Assembly: GCA_963556255.1 (NCBI GenBank)
Contig: OY744610.1
Location: forward strand, 10,415,777-10,479,776
Length of the DNA stretch: 64,000 nucleotides
Source of the DNA: Allolobophora icterica
Lineage: Eukaryota > Annelida > Clitellata > Crassiclitellata > Lumbricidae
Direction of reading: 5' to 3'
Position numbers and translations under genes: made by a program. Shown here in pieces: positions 12,143 to 27,400 of the stretch. Positions within the stretch are counted from its first letter, which is position 1. Every line of letters starts with the position of its first letter. The notes under the pieces are model-generated. The model made no database searches. It saw only the letters and a list, made by a program, of their open reading frames with translations, and was not told where the DNA came from.

Positions 12143-12456
12143 CTACGGTAGATTCATCATTCTCCGACACGATTCAATACTTGTATCGTTCTTATTCGGT
12201 CCAATGTGGACGCTATTTCCGGCATGTACGTAATCATCGACACTAGATATTGTTATTTTTTTCTCGGTTAACAATTTCCAAATGATGGACATATTCGAGG
12301 CGCTGACAACAACCATATCGCATTTGTAATCTTCACAAAAAGAGTCGTGAATCAACCAGCGACTCTCTTCCCTTATAGTAACAACAACTCCACAGACTAA
12401 GTTGCCATGACAACATCCGTCACATCTTGCATACAGTTCGGCCTTCACGACACATT
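12143..12456 (-). CDS. Ig/PTS gene exon 8 (terminal Cys-rich domain)
   Basis: The acceptor TTTGCATTTCAG opens ECVVKAELYARCDGCC. The exon continues with VCGVVVTIREESRW and FCEDYKCDMVVV to a stop at 12143. The 104 residues contain eight Cys and no hydrophobic anchor. I do not recognise the family; the Cys spacing and beta-rich look suggest a small disulphide-bonded domain. Confidence 0.6.
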
Positions 12457-15400
12457 CTGAAATGCAAAAGAAAAAATTATTTCATTTTATTTGTATTAAA
12501 GCTTCTGAAAAGAAAAGGGAATAAAATATCGCATATGAAATTTCAAGTTTCAAATGAAGTACCTGTCGTTGACCGAGTTTGTTAACTACAAAACGATTTC
12601 AGTAATTACTAGATAAATGCAACAATATACGACCACCTGAGCGGGCATAGTTTGCAATCTTCACCTAATGAAGGACACGCTATACAATTCACACAATTAC
12701 GTCTTGCACATTTAAACAACATTTATTACGAACATGTTAACACGCGTAAAGTCACACTGAAATGCGAATTTGAGGCGCGGGTAGATTGCAATGGACAACA
12801 CAGTCGAATCAGCTGGACATGCAGCGAATGGGATACACGAACGTGATAAGAAGAACTGTGTTGTCCATTCGTTTTACCATTGTTTTAAATAGTAGAAGGA
12901 GTTCACGAAGATACTAAGATGTTGGTGACAGTTTAAACCAAAATTAGACGTATTCAAATGCTATACAACTATATATGCCCAGTAAAGACTTATTTATAAT
13001 TATTCGTTGATATCGTCTCTTCATCCCATCAGTATTTACATAATAAGGCAAGGTTCATAATTATCAGAATTTCCATACAAATGAAAATCTGAACATGATA
13101 TAGGCCAAATCAATGTTGTGGTGAATTTCGGTTGCGACTAACATTATGAAGTTGTTTAAGTAAGTGTTTGTTTGCTTCTCCAGATAATCTTAATTAGATG
13201 CTGACCAGCTGAAACCTTCAGATAGCTGTATCTAAGCAAGTAGGTTTGATCGGAATCAAACAGGCACACACTCATTGCATGGTATAGAACGATTACAAGA
13301 AATGTTAGATTGGGTCAAGCTAAAAGGAAGCATAATAACTCAAAAACCCCATTCGAAAACTGTTTTAAAATAATTTTGACTCTTTGCTAATCAATTCAAT
13401 ACTTGTGGCAGTTGTCAACTATGCTGGCTGGTCTCGTACCTGTTGTTGGAGGCTTTTTAGTAGTAGTTGGGGCCCGAGTAATTGCTTGTGGATTGGCTGT
13501 AGACATTTGCTGAGTACTTGTTTTTGACGTGGATGTAGATATTAGCCGATAAGTTATAACTGGTTTAGCAGTTGACATTAGCCGAGTAGCTTCTTGTGGT
13601 TTGATAGTGGACGTTAGCCGTGCAGTTGAAGGTGGTTTGCCTGTAGACATTAGCCCATAAGCTCTTTCTGGTTTAGCAGTTGACATTGGTCCAGTAGTTG
13701 TACGTTGTTTAGTTGTTGATGTTGGTCCACTCGTTGTCGGTTGTTCGGTTGCTGATATTGGTCCAGTCGTTGTCGGTTGTTCGGTTGCTGATATTGGTCC
13801 AGTCGTTGTCGATTGTTTGGTTGTTGATATTGGTCCAGTTGTTGTCGGTTGTTCGGTTGCTGATACTGACCCAGTTGTTGTCGGTTGTTCGGTTGTTGAT
13901 ATTGGTCCAGTCGTTGTCGGTTGTTCGGTTGTTGTTATTGGTCCAGTCGTTGTCGGTTGTTCGGTTGTTGATATTGGTCCAGTCGTTGTCGGTTGTTTGG
14001 TTGTCGATATTGGTCCAGTCGTTGTCGGTTGTTCGGTTGCTGATACTGACCCAGTCGTTGTCAGTTGTTCGGTTGTTGATTTTGGTCCAGTTGTTGTCGG
14101 TTGTTCGGTTGTTGATATTGGTCCAGTCGTTGTCGGTTGTTCGGTTGTTGATATTGGTCCAGTCGTTGTCGGTTGTTCGGTTGTTGATACTGACCCAACT
14201 GTTGTCGGTTGTTCAGTTGTTTTTGCAGCTGTTGTTCTGCGGCATGCTGAATAAACATGTAAAAAAACCTCAAAGACAAAGTGCGTATGCTAAGGCGAAC
14301 AACGCAGAAACACAACTGTGATGCTGTCGAATTTTTCTAGTATTAATGTCGTAATTAGCGAATTTCAAATCTCATATTTGCAAATTTATGAAAATGTCTC
14401 ACACCAAGGTAAATGGGCAAAACATTTGAGACTAGTTTGTGATAAGTTCCTGACGGACCAGTTTCAGAGGGAAAAGTTGCAGAAGACTATTTTTTGCAGC
14501 ACCAATAATCCGGGAAAAATCCGTTAAAAAGCTGTCGAAAAATATTCCTATATTTTGCGTTCTTCTTTGAAATTTTAAGACGCGCACTTACCTGTACAGG
14601 TAGCAGTGAAATCAGGTACATTCTTCGCCAGATATGAAGGATTGGCAAAAGGTGGAGCAGCGAATGTTACAGTACAGTCGTAGGTCGAAGAATCGCTTTT
14701 AGGAATGGTGATGGTCGATGTGGAATTCCATACATATGGTGTAATAAGAGTCCTCGTAGGTTTATTTGTGGCATAAAATTGACCATACACTGTCCAAGTC
14801 ATGACTGCATTGATCGGAGAGACTGGATGATCTGCATAAATCATCGTGCATGATACGTTGACGCTGTCGGGAGATAGATGACCGCAGGAACAGATTGGAC
14901 CATAACCTGGATGACAAAAAATCACTCGTTTTCATTGTAGGTCGAAGAGTTTGCCGTTGAAATGTTTTTGCCATACTTTTCTATTTCTACGCAACTTTTA
15001 TTCTCATAACGGACACAAAATCTGGTGCCGCTGCCAATGTATCGGTTAATGCTGTTCAGTGTATCTGTTGACTGTTCCTTGAATTTACTCATCTCAGTCA
15101 ATTTACTAAGTCTGTCTAATTCTAAATGGTGATTAAACTTGGCAAAAAATTGTGAAATTTAAGAAAATTAAAAAAGTTATTTGATTTTTTTGACAGAAGA
15201 ACTTAGATTTTCAGTTTATTGTATGTTTAAAAAATCTTATCTGACACTACTTGCCTCGCCCATTATGATGTTTAAACTTTAATATCCACTGCAACATTTC
15301 TGTTAGAGCTGCGCGATGTTAGTGGTTCGCTAGCGGTTAGTGGTTAGCGTGCTGATTTTCAAACAAGACATCTAGGGTTCAAATCCCTGCCAGGAATATA

Positions 15401-18400
15401 CATTGAATATCGCCAATTTAGATTAACTTAATAAGCACCTGTGGTGTGATATTTCAATTTTATTCCTGCGTTATGCATCAGAAAGTAACAAGAAATAGTT
15501 TACTCACGAATGACAACTAATTTAGCAGATGTCTTGTTGGTGTTTGCAAATTCAACTGTGTATGTTCCTGCAGTAGTTATCGATCCTTCTGTTTTATTTG
15601 TAGTGGCAGTGCGTACAATTAGACCAGTTTCGTCAAACGCGTAGAGTCCCATTAAAGTTGGAGATATAGCATCGTCAAACTTGGTGATTTGATAAGATAA
15701 AGATGCGTTTAAGGTTGGCCTAATAGACCATGCAGAGCCATTAGGTCCAGCTGCACAGGTCATCATCGTGTTCAGTGCACTCTTGTATACAACGGTATTT
15801 CTTAGGGATACTACACATTGTTCATATGCACCTGAAACACAAATTTCTCACTTTAATGATGTGTCTTCGTGCTTAGTGTTAACTGTAAGCAGAGAATCTA
15901 CTCAGCAGAGTTGAATTCGCAAATGCTGGATCAAAGGTCAATTAATTAATTCACAGTGTGTTGTTGACGTGGTTGACAGTTCTAGTTATGGCACGAAGGC
16001 CTCAACCAGCGCACTAACGGATTAATTTTCTGTTGGAGTTCTTTGAGGAGGTCTATGAGAGGATAGACACAGGAAAACCTGTAGATGTAATTTACTTAGA
16101 TTTTGCCAAGGCATTTGACAAAGTACCTCATGTAAGGCTGGGCAAAAAGTTGCAAGCAAGTGGGATTAGAGGGCAAGTACTAACATGGATTCAAAACTGG
16201 CTATCAGGCAGAAGACAAAAGGTGGGCATAGGAGATAAACACTCTAACTGGACGACAGACTAGTGCTACGTGGAGTGCCACAAGGATCAATGCTTGGACC
16301 ACTGCTGTTCGTACTTTTTATTATTGACATAGACGATGGGATTTTATCAAAAATTTCTAAGTTTGCGGATGATACAAAACTATGTAGAGCAGTGGAGGAT
16401 GAAGAAGAAGCGGAGATACTGCGGGAAGATCTAAGAAGAATGTTCAGATGGTCGCAGGATTGGCAAATGCTCTTTAATTTGGAAAAGTGCTCAGTGATGC
16501 ATATGGGGAAAAGTAACAACGAGTTTTCATATGAAATGGGGGGCAAGGTATTGAAAGTGAGTGAGGAAGAAAGGGACTTGGGAGTGATTATGCACAAGAG
16601 TGCAAAACCTTCAAGGCAATGTGCCGAAGCATCCAAAAAGGCAAACTTAACTTTAGGTATGATAAGAAGGACAATAGTCACTAGAGACAAGGATACAATA
16701 CTGAGGTTGTACAAATCGCTGGTTAGGCCACAGTTGGGATACTGTATCCAGGTATGGAATCCATACTTGAAAAACTGCAAAGAAGCAAAGAAGAGCTACA
16801 AAAATGATTTGGGGCTACAAGAACTTGAGTTATGAGGAAAGGCTGGAAAGGTGTGGACTAACAACATTGGAGAGAAGGAGGAGCAGAGGAGATCTAATCG
16901 AGGCTTATAAGATTATCACTGGAAAGGAAGCACTGCAATGGGAGAGGTTCTTTGAATTAGCACCGAACAAGGCAACTCGGGAACACAGGTATAAATCATT
17001 TAAGAGGCCGAAGGGAACATTAGGGCAGAAATTCTTTAGTGCAAGAGTTGTAGACCTGTGGAATGGTTTGGATGATAGTACTGTCTCAGTGGACACTATA
17101 ACAGCTTTTAAGAAGAAGCTAGGAAAGTTGGGCTATTAAGCGTTCCAGGTTAATTTGCAGTGGTTCTTACACAGACTACACGTCTTCTGAACAACTTAAA
17201 ACCCTCGTTATGTTATGTTAATACTATAGAACAATTATGCAGTCTTACCGGCTCAACCATCGAACGACTGTGCTCCTGTGTCGCTTGTTATAGATAATAA
17301 GATATTGTTTTCTTCACGTAATAGACAATTTTAGTAAATCAATAATACTATGTGGATGACTTACTTTTTCTTGTTTGCCCAGAAGTCATAGGTCGTTCAG
17401 TTGTCGATGTTGGACGAGTAGCTGTAGGTTGTTCAGTTGCGGATGTTGGCAAAGTAGTTGTAAATGGTTCAGTTGTCGATGTTGGAGTAGTAGTTGTAAT
17501 TGGTTCAGTTGTCGATGGTAGAGGAGTAGCTGTCGGTTTTACGGTTTTTGTTGCAGCTGTTGTTCTACCGCATACTGAGTTAAAGTGAGGAAACAAAGGT
17601 CTTGTGAAACTGCATGAGAACATCTGAGGTTTATCAGAACATATTTATTTCGCCGTCTTCCTTCGGGACCAAAGTCTCTTTCGAAAAGCTTACTAGAGTA
17701 ACTAGACTTGTGGAAGCGATACAATCTCGTTTTCTACGAAATTCTTTTAAGAGTTTTGTGCCGTATGTAGTCTTTGACGAGATTTTGATATATTGATTTT
17801 GCATGCTCTATAAATGTTTAACTTTTTGGAGGAGAGGTGGGGTATGACACACCCCATAGCTATTCTAAGTGAGGTTTTCTACGGAAAACGTGGAAACAGC
17901 TTGGATTATTTTTGTTTACCTTAGTGAATGTGAAATACGGACACTTTACAACATCTTCAGGGACTTTTGAACGCACAATTTTTTTAAAAATTTGTTGCAT
18001 ATTGAAATGAAATTATAATTTCTCGTGTAGCAAGTGAGTGTGCCTTGAACACGCTAATACTTCAATTGAGCAGTCAGTCGAAAATGATGACTGAAAACAT
18101 TCTCTATTTCACTTGAAATATCAGATATTATTACGCTTGGTAATGTTGTGAATGAGGACAGAAAAATGCACATGCTAAGCAGATATTGAATGGTTATTAG
18201 TTTACCTGCTGGCCACTTCAATAATGATCGAAAACAGTTATTTGTTGTGATAATCACCAGTTTAGTTGATAATTGGTTATAAAACTATAGCTTAGCTTAC
18301 AATTAATACTATGTAATTGATAACGCGACTTGCAAGTAAAACATGTATTGGGGTTTGTCATACCCACCTCACCACAAACGTTCCAGTGCTTCGACTCACT

Positions 18401-21400
18401 TCCAAATGGTTAATGAGTACATTTACTATGTATAAACGAACATTCTTTTAATAAATATTTTGGTAACATTTTCGAGAACATTCATCATATGCAAAGCTTT
18501 TTTGGGACAAGTTGTGATTGCAGTTGTTGCGTATCAGTTTCCAAGAGAAAAGTTTCGGACATCCGGACAAAGCTCATTTACTACCTTTCAGACAATAATC
18601 TTTTACAGACATTCTTCTCTTGAAACTTTAGAACACTCACCTCTGCAGGTAGCACTGAAATCAGGTGAGTTCTTTACCAGATATGGTGGAGAGGAAAATA
18701 TTGAGGCAGCAAACGTTACAGTACAGTCATAGGTCGAAGAAGCGTTGTTAGGAACGGTTATGGTCGATGTAGAATTCCACACATTCGGATAAATCCAGGT
18801 TCTTATGGGTTGACTTTTCGTATAAAATTGACCATTCACTGTCCATTTCATAACTGCATCGATGGGAGAGGTTGGAAGATCTGCATAAATCACCGTGCAT
18901 GACAGACTGACCTTGGAGGAAGGTGACTGATTGGAGGAAGGTGATTGATTGGAGGAAGGTGACTGATTGGAGGAAGGTGACTGATTGGAGGAAGGTGATT
19001 GATTGGAGGAAGGTGACTGATTGCAGGAACAGAATGGATCAGAACCTAGAAAGAAATAACGTCACGTAAAGTAATACTCGGCCGAAGAGATTGCTGTTTA
19101 CGAATTGAGCGCTAATGTCCAAATATAATTGAAATTACATTATTGTTGATCCAATACCATTCTACATTTATAACTTTTCCACTCATAATGAACGCAATAT
19201 ATGCTCAATAAATGTTTTGTTGGTTCTGCTCCATCATATCTTAGAGACTCGTGCATTTAAGTCTCCTCGGTCCCGTGTCTGTGTACTCTTCTGTCGGCTG
19301 TCCACAGTTTCCTGAGTATCCTTAGTATGCATACTGTTAAAGCTCAGTCCAGAAGCTCTGCCTGCGTTGGACTTGCTGGAATCGCCTTTAGACCTGCGGT
19401 TCGAGCTCCTCCGTTTGTCTCTTCCTCTGTTGCAAGCGCCTTAAGTCAGTAATATTATTCGAAAGTAATTTCACTTTTTCGGTTCGGAAGCGCCACTGAT
19501 GAGCTTTTTATTCTCAAAGTGGCGCTTTATAAATGTAAGATTATAATTACAATTACAATTACAATTCAGTCCCTTCGATTTATCTGCTTATTCTGTTATT
19601 TGAATCTGCTCATCTCAACCGATGGATCTGCTTTGCTAAGTAAAAGTTTGACGCTGAACATTAGCTAAAATTGCGCACCTTAAGAAGAGCTGAAAAGTTA
19701 CTTGAGTTGTCTTTGACGAAGGAGTTCATATTTTCAGTCTTTCTGATTAGACATTGTATTTAAACTAAACTTAATCTGGCTCTGCGTGCCATCCTTCTTT
19801 CATTTTTTGGTAAGCGGCTGAGAATAATATAGTTTACCTTAGGTGTCGTGTTCAGTGGCTTCTATCCCCCCTAAACAACCGGGCTCAATCCCTCTCCTTT
19901 CCCCCTCTTTCACAGAACCCCCTGTACGCTGGAGGCGATTCCCCCATACTGTAAATCCCTTCAATATCTTGCCTTCCCTTCCTTCCTACCCCTCCCCTCC
20001 CCTCCCCATCCCATCCCTCACCCCTTATCCCCTCCCTCTCCCTTTACCACTTCTGTACCATTCCCTGCCTTCCCTCCCCCTCCCCTTCCCTTGAAGCGGA
20101 GGGGTCCGGGATTGTCCCCGAATTTTTTTGGGGTTTCTACATTGCCGCAGGTGAGTTTTTGCGGATTTTTGGAGAAAGAAAACTGGTTTTGGAAAGCTAT
20201 GCATTTTAGTTCAACTGAACTGTTGAATTAATTTCTGTAGGGCTCCCAGTGCATTGCAAAAATGTTATGGGACAGGCTGTAATATATATGGGGCAAAATT
20301 TCCAAAATATGGGACACATGTTGAAATACTGGGCAATATGGGACACTGCTTAGCAAATATATGGGGATTTCAAAGACTGCATTATGAATGCCTATTTCTG
20401 GTGTAATGCAGGGGCAACAGGCTCCATCCCTGCCTATTGCAGTGTTACCCAGCCGACAATTAGTTTTGCAGGAATATTTCAAGACCTGATAATCCCATTT
20501 ACTCTGCACTACACGACAATAATTGTAGCATTGACCAACTAGTTTTTCCTAATCAACAGGATTATGAACGCTTTTTCAATTTAAAATTTTTTTTTGCATC
20601 CTACATCAGCAGAAAAATAGCAGAACATAATGATCAATAGCTAAAGAAAAACAGGTAATAATGATACAATATAACACTGCTTAGACAATGTAAACTAAGC
20701 ATAGGCGTAATTTGTGGGAGGTACAAGGGGTACATGTACCCCACTTTTTGGACTGGGGGACCGTACCCCACTATCTAAATAATGCCTATCAATATTTTAT
20801 TATTACTGCAATTAAAAGATGGCTTGTTTTTACTGACATAAAAATTAATGAGAATACTGGCAGGGTAATATGTTCGAAATGGTCTCCATGCAAAAAGTGA
20901 AAGTGGAGATGAAATTGGTAACCCAACTTTTTATACCAAAGTTACGCTCCTGAACCTAAGCAAATATTGCATGGCTCATAATACTGATAAAAATAATAAT
21001 GACAATCTATAACACTGCTTAGACACTGTAACCTAAGCAAATATTACATGGTCCATAAAAGTAATACATCAAAATACTAAGTTGAAAAATGCTGTTCGAA
21101 GGCCTTCGCGACATAGCCAATAGCAATGTTTAATCTAAAATGTTCAGTCCTTGGATGTTGCAGGACAAAGCATTTTGCTGGCTATAGTGGAACAGAAATA
21201 TCTATTTCACTGGGGGGGGGGAGAACTTTCCCTCTGACACAAATTGGAAGCAGTCTGCTTCCTCCCCCCCCACCCCTACTACGCCCTGCACAGAACTGTG
21301 AGCAAAGACTGTAACTTGTAGGGAGCGTAATAAAAATCGAAAAGAAATACTTCCCCCCTGTTTTTCACTGGGCTCAACTTGCGCCCTCCCTGAATAGGGA

Positions 21401-24400
21401 TAGAAGCCCCTGGTCGTGTTCGTAATTGTAGGCCTAATCGTAATCGTAAATTCAAAATTTCTGAAACGCTGCTCTAAAGCTAAGCGCAAAGCACCAGCCT
21501 ATTCACGAGTGCTGTGCGAAATCAGAGTATACATATATATATATAGGCCCTATTCACAAGTACAACACAGGTAAAGTAGTCTACTCATTTTGCAAAAGGT
21601 CGACATCTCTTCATGCTATCTGTTGTTAAATCTAAACTTCCCAGAAGTAGTTTATGTCATCGATGACTCTATGGTCATATCGTCTGTTTAGAGTGCAAAG
21701 GTGCTATCTCCATTTTGGTAATTTTTCAGGAGAGCAAATCTAAACTTTTGATGGTTGCTACAAATCCAATAGTTTTTATGTGATTGTGATTTATAGTCAT
21801 TTGGATAATAAATTATTTCCCTAGTTGGAATGTTGTAATTTTTTTTTAATTTTGTGACGCCTCGCCTGAAAAAATGCAAAATAACAGCAAGTGACCAACG
21901 ACCACTTATGCTTGTGACAGACGATAGCACCGTTGCACATTTCAAAATATTTTCTTATCTGAAGATAGCTATAGTTTTACAACAGCTTAATTTTGCGATT
22001 AAAAATTACCTTTTACAGAAAAAAATATTATAAAATAATAAATAATGATTTGTGTAAATTGCATTGATTTATTTGAACAATTTAATAGAAGATTTAGAAG
22101 CTGAAACATTTATTATTGGTACGCACTCGAAGTTCGAAACCAACGGTTAAAAATGATGTTGGCCCTTCATAATATTTTCAGCTGCATACAAAAGGGTTAA
22201 GGAATCAATATTTGCAAAATCTTAATTTATATATTCTGTGACCATAATTGATTCACTGATATCAGTTTCATGAAATTTGGATTTTAATTCAATATTTTCT
22301 CTTGACACATGAGATTCACCGACATCAAAGTTTGCATCGGATTTTAATTATTTCTATCGACACGTGAGATTCGTCGACATCAAGTTACAATGATTAAATG
22401 CAATAATATTTTCAGAATAATAAGTCTAATAAAAAATGTTACGAACATGATTGTTAGAAACTTGCAATTTTCCTTTAAAATACTTTTGGATTAGTCTTCA
22501 GCACGACGGTTACCGCAGTATGTATACTAAAGTAAACCATAGAACCTATTTTTTGGTAAACGCATAGTGCAGTAGCTCTATTGGAGATAGAACCTTTGCA
22601 CATTTCAAAAATAGGTTGTTGGAGATAGCCCCAATTTTAAAACAGTTGCTGCGTTTTTATTTACACTGTGAACGATGCCACCTTTTCACAGTTCAAACAC
22701 TACATTCGTAGCAACAGAATAAAACAATAAAAAAATCGAAAATTTGGAGAGAGCACCTTTGCACTCTAAGCAGACGATATTAACTGTGCATGTATGCCAT
22801 AAAATATTCCTCCGTTAGTCCATTTCCAAACGATATGTAATCGTTGTATAGAATGTGTTACTTCAACCTAATTGAAATTTTATGAATTATGAAGGTGAAA
22901 AATTAGTTTACTTACGAATGACAACCAATTTTGCGGCGATCTTCTTGTTGCTGTTTGCAAATTCAACTATGTATCCTCCCGCAGTAGATATCGGACTTCC
23001 GGTTTTATTTGCAGTAGCGTTAAGTACAATTAAACCATTTTTGTCAACTGCGTAGAGTTCCATTAAAGTGGAATTAACAGCAGCAGTAAAATTAGTGATT
23101 TGATATGTTGTAATCGGGTCTGTAGTTGGCCTGACGGACCACGCCACATCATTAGATCCAGCTGCACAGGTCATCATCGTATCCTGTGTTCCCTCGTAGA
23201 CAACGGTATTTCTTAAGGACTTCAAACATTGCTCGTATGTACCTGTAACACAGATTTCTATACTGGTATACTTTCGTATTGAATGTTCGCCGAAAAGTAC
23301 AGAGTCATCTAGAATCCTAGATTCAGCACGCTCTAATTCGCAACCGTAAGATCACAGTAGGGCAGTGATTTTGTAGTGACGGAACCCTACACAAAGCACT
23401 CAAAGCACCCAGGACGTTTCAGCCGTCCAAATTATCAAGAAATTTAAGTTGTTGTAACTTTTAATATTCGGATAATGTTTAGAATTTAGAATATTAAACT
23501 TTTAATGTAAGCTTTTTTGCATCTCTGGTGCAGGCAATTATAGATACATACTTTAGTCTAGTGCACATAAACAATGTCCGTAAACAACATGCATTTTACT
23601 GTATTTTGTCAGCAACTAATTCTGAGAGATGGATAGAATATTTAAAATAGCATAGAACAGAGTTATAGAAACGCTGGGTTGTACGTAATTAACTTCCAAA
23701 AATTGTTTAATTTGAATAATCCTTAAGAGAATAGGCCTACCTGCAGGGCTGTAGTGGTAAAATTACAGGTGAGTACACGCTACCGGTTAGTTTTCCGGAA
23801 CAAATTAGAGGCGAGTACACGCTACAGTATTTTGTGAGTTTACGCCACAGTATTTTAATATAAATAAATTAAAAAAATTTGTGAGGTGAGTATACGGTCT
23901 CTAGAGGTGAGTATGCGCTGTATACCTGCGTATACCCTCGACTACAGCCCTGCCTACCAGTCACTACCGCTGTTATCCTTGGACTTTTTGAACTTCTTCA
24001 CCTTGACATTCAAGGCACGACGTAGGTGGCAACTCCGAGTACTCCCTGTTACGGGAGTGGTGGTAGGGGACAATTGTCTCTGATCACTGCCCTCTCCAGA
24101 CCTACCTCCAGCGCTGATGGGTAGTGGGACACTCGTTCACGGGAGTGCCTTGATACTAGCTTCCATCGCTAGTTCCAAGTCGGCTATAGTAAGCCCACTT
24201 TTTCCTCCTCTGGGGGTCGGAGATTCCAGATTTCGCCATGCACGCAACAGAACGGCAACAACGGACCAACAACAATTCGCTTACAAGCAGTTTCCGGTCC
24301 ACTCTAGGGTACTTTAGGGCGCCTCTGAATAGTTTATGCTGCGCGAGGTGCCTTATAAATTACTAGATAGGATACGATGCGCTACGATACTTTCCTCTTT

Positions 24401-27400
24401 CCCCTTGGGTGACACTCTCTCGCGGTCCCACCAGCGGTGATAGTAATGTGTCAGCCCTCTGTCCCGGATTACATACGAGGTTCCACATAACGGTTAGTCA
24501 ACACGGTGCAATCACAACTGCACCAAGTGGTTGGCACTCGGCCCGACCCGAGGTCATTTAAGCAATTCAGGACTGCTGTCCGCACATTCTTCCTCTGTCC
24601 CAAACGGGAAGCCAATTCCAAAATCCCAACACGTATAACAGTTCATAAATACTTAAGGCTTAGGGTTAGGCTCAGTGTTGCCTATGCATTTTGTGCGATT
24701 AAAAAGCCATACCTGTCACTGGAAGCTGGATAATTTTGCGACTAAACGGCTATACCTGCGAGTGGAAGCTGGATAGTTTCATTGCAGGAATTTAATTCGG
24801 GTGAGAAACGACTAAAAAGCTATACCTGCGTTTGGAAGCTGGATATATTCATTGCACAAATTTCATAATTTATTCTCAACCTGTAGCGGCAAGAATAAAT
24901 TTATAATATTTTTGAGCTGCTATACGTGTTGGGATTTGGGTAAATGCAAACGGGAACAGATCGGGATAATTACACCAATTCGACACCAAGAGCGTTGGCT
25001 ACAACAGAGCATTTGGTTAGCCTACTCCCGCCCTTTACCCGCGTAAACATGCAATGCAAACAATACATTCCCGTAATAATGTTAATTATTTTAACATAGA
25101 TTTATGTCTAGCATGAATGCCTAAAAGCTGTGAAGAATTCTGTTATTGTTAACCCTTTTGTGAAATCAGTCGGTGTTTTTTCAATTTAAGACTTTGCTGC
25201 GGAACCCCTGGCCGACGCCCGCGGAACCCGGTTGAAAGCCACTCCAGTAGGGACTTGCGAAGCTTCGATATTCGAATCGAAAAATGATGTCATGATTCGA
25301 AAAAAATTCGAATCGTTTTAACCCTTGACGCACTTTCTCGCAAGCTAGTTGTTTTAATTGTTTACTGTGCGTGGATTGGTTGTTGAATTTCTGCGTGCAA
25401 CGCGGCACGCGACGACAGCAAAGACTCTGACAAGACAAGAGTTTATAATTAGAATGTTAGGCCTATACTCAGAGCTTCCCATTTGAAAATAGTATACATA
25501 TACAGGCGGTTTGAAAATCCATCGCACTGGATTGAATAGGCGAGCGATGCGCGGTCGACCTCTAGAGCTTTTGTGTAGCCTACAGCGTATCTTGTGAAGT
25601 GACTTTCCGAATGATGACACGAGGCGTGAGGTGTCGACCGTGTTGTTATGGACAATCATCATAGGCGTAGCCACATTGAGGCACGAGGAGGCAGTTGCCT
25701 GCTCTTGCTGTTTTAGATTTCAAAAATTTCTCCGAACCCCTACTACACCTGGATGTCTCCCGGAGTTACCCCCTCTTGAATTTAAATCTGGCTACGTCAC
25801 TGACAATCATATTGTACGAAATTAGAGTGATCACTCAGCAGTCATTAGGTCACGGCACGAATTCACCTAAGTAAAAAAAAGGTTGCGGAGCTGAACAATA
25901 GGTTCCCGAATTGAACAAAATTATTATGAAAGGGCTAAAATGGCGAGAAAAACGGGATTGGGGTTCGGGAGGGTCTCAATAAACACTGAAAACGAATCAC
26001 AACAATGAAATTAAATTAAAATAACTAAATTATTGCTTTTATTATTAAAATAAATAAATTATTTTTTAGTTGCTGGAAAAAAGAAGGTGCCGGAACGCGG
26101 TTCCAGCGAGTTACGGCTGAAAAAGCACTAAATTAAAGTAATGTAAATTAGGTAAAATAAAATGGTCTGGCTCCAGATTCGTCTATCGTCTTGAAGTCTA
26201 ACTCAAAATGATCGAGCGACGACCGACGGTGCGACGTCTTCGGCTAGGCGAGCGAATGGCCGCTCGCCGGTAACTTTGCTAGGTGAGCGACAAAGGGCTC
26301 ATAAATTATTTATCTTATTTTTAATTCTGTTAATTAGCCTAATGTTTAGTTTAATTGATTTTAAACTGCAGAAAAGTTTTTGATATATTGATACTGTGGT
26401 ACGCCTGCTCAATCAAGCTTCATGAACATCAAACTGGCACCCACTGATTCGATTCGAGATTCGATTCGAATTCGAACCTTTACCCGGATTCGATTCGAGA
26501 TTCGACTCGACTGAAAATGTATGATTCGCAGGTCCCTAGATCGCAGGTTATGCATTGCAGGAGGCGATTAATAAATAAGCTATGGCAGCCATTGATCTCT
26601 TTCTTATAGGCCTACACTTGTTTAAGAAAATACACCCATTCTGCAGTCTCATGACAATCTGCGATAACCGAACCACTTGAATTGATAGACAGTGATAGTG
26701 ATTGATTTCAGGAAGGACGAATCCCGGTGAGTGAGATTTGTGGGCTATAATAAAGTGGCTGTTTTACTATGTTGCTCCTTTTACCAGTCTTGTTGTCCTC
26801 GAGAAAAAGGTCTTGGTCTCGAGTGCACTCGAGTTCGTTTTTAAAAGTCTTGGTCTTGGTCTTCGTCTTGAGACCAAAAGTCTTGGTCTTGGTCTTGAGG
26901 TTCAAAGTCTTGGTGTGGTTTTTCAAGACCAAGACCAAGACTTTTGTCAATATGAACAGTCATTCAACAAAACCTAAGAATTTTAAAATTCATCCAATAA
27001 TTACTAATACAATTGCTTTAGTATTTACACGGTGTGAATGAGGCTTTACTGTTGTTTTGGACAATTATTTTGACTTCCGGTACTTTACCATGAAATTATT
27101 TTTAAAAAGATTCACGATTTTAACATTACATCCAGTGCTTGAAAATCTGCTGCGTGTGCCAGCGATTTCAGAACCTGTAGAACGTATTTTTCACATGGCA
27201 TTATTTTTATGAGGCTTCATAGATCATAAAATTCTGAGCGAATTGGTTTTTATAAGATGCAACAGGCATTTGGAATAACATTTCGCGTGAAGAACTTTTG
27301 TAAATATGAATTCGGAATTCTCTGCAGTCTGCATTTAAAGTTGTTTTGCTTGAATAAAAAACACTCATATTTTCATTATATTAGAGAGTATTTCGACTTG

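Noticed and set aside
13725..14222. CRISPR-like array
   Set aside because: The 36-bp repeats are directly contiguous with no spacers, and the DNA is eukaryotic.
13713..14321. Plus-strand hydrophobic frame (LSVVRLLILVQ repeats)
   Set aside because: Antisense shadow of the PTS-stalk exon on the minus strand.
19843..20094. Pro/Leu-rich small protein
   Set aside because: Pyrimidine-rich low-complexity DNA.
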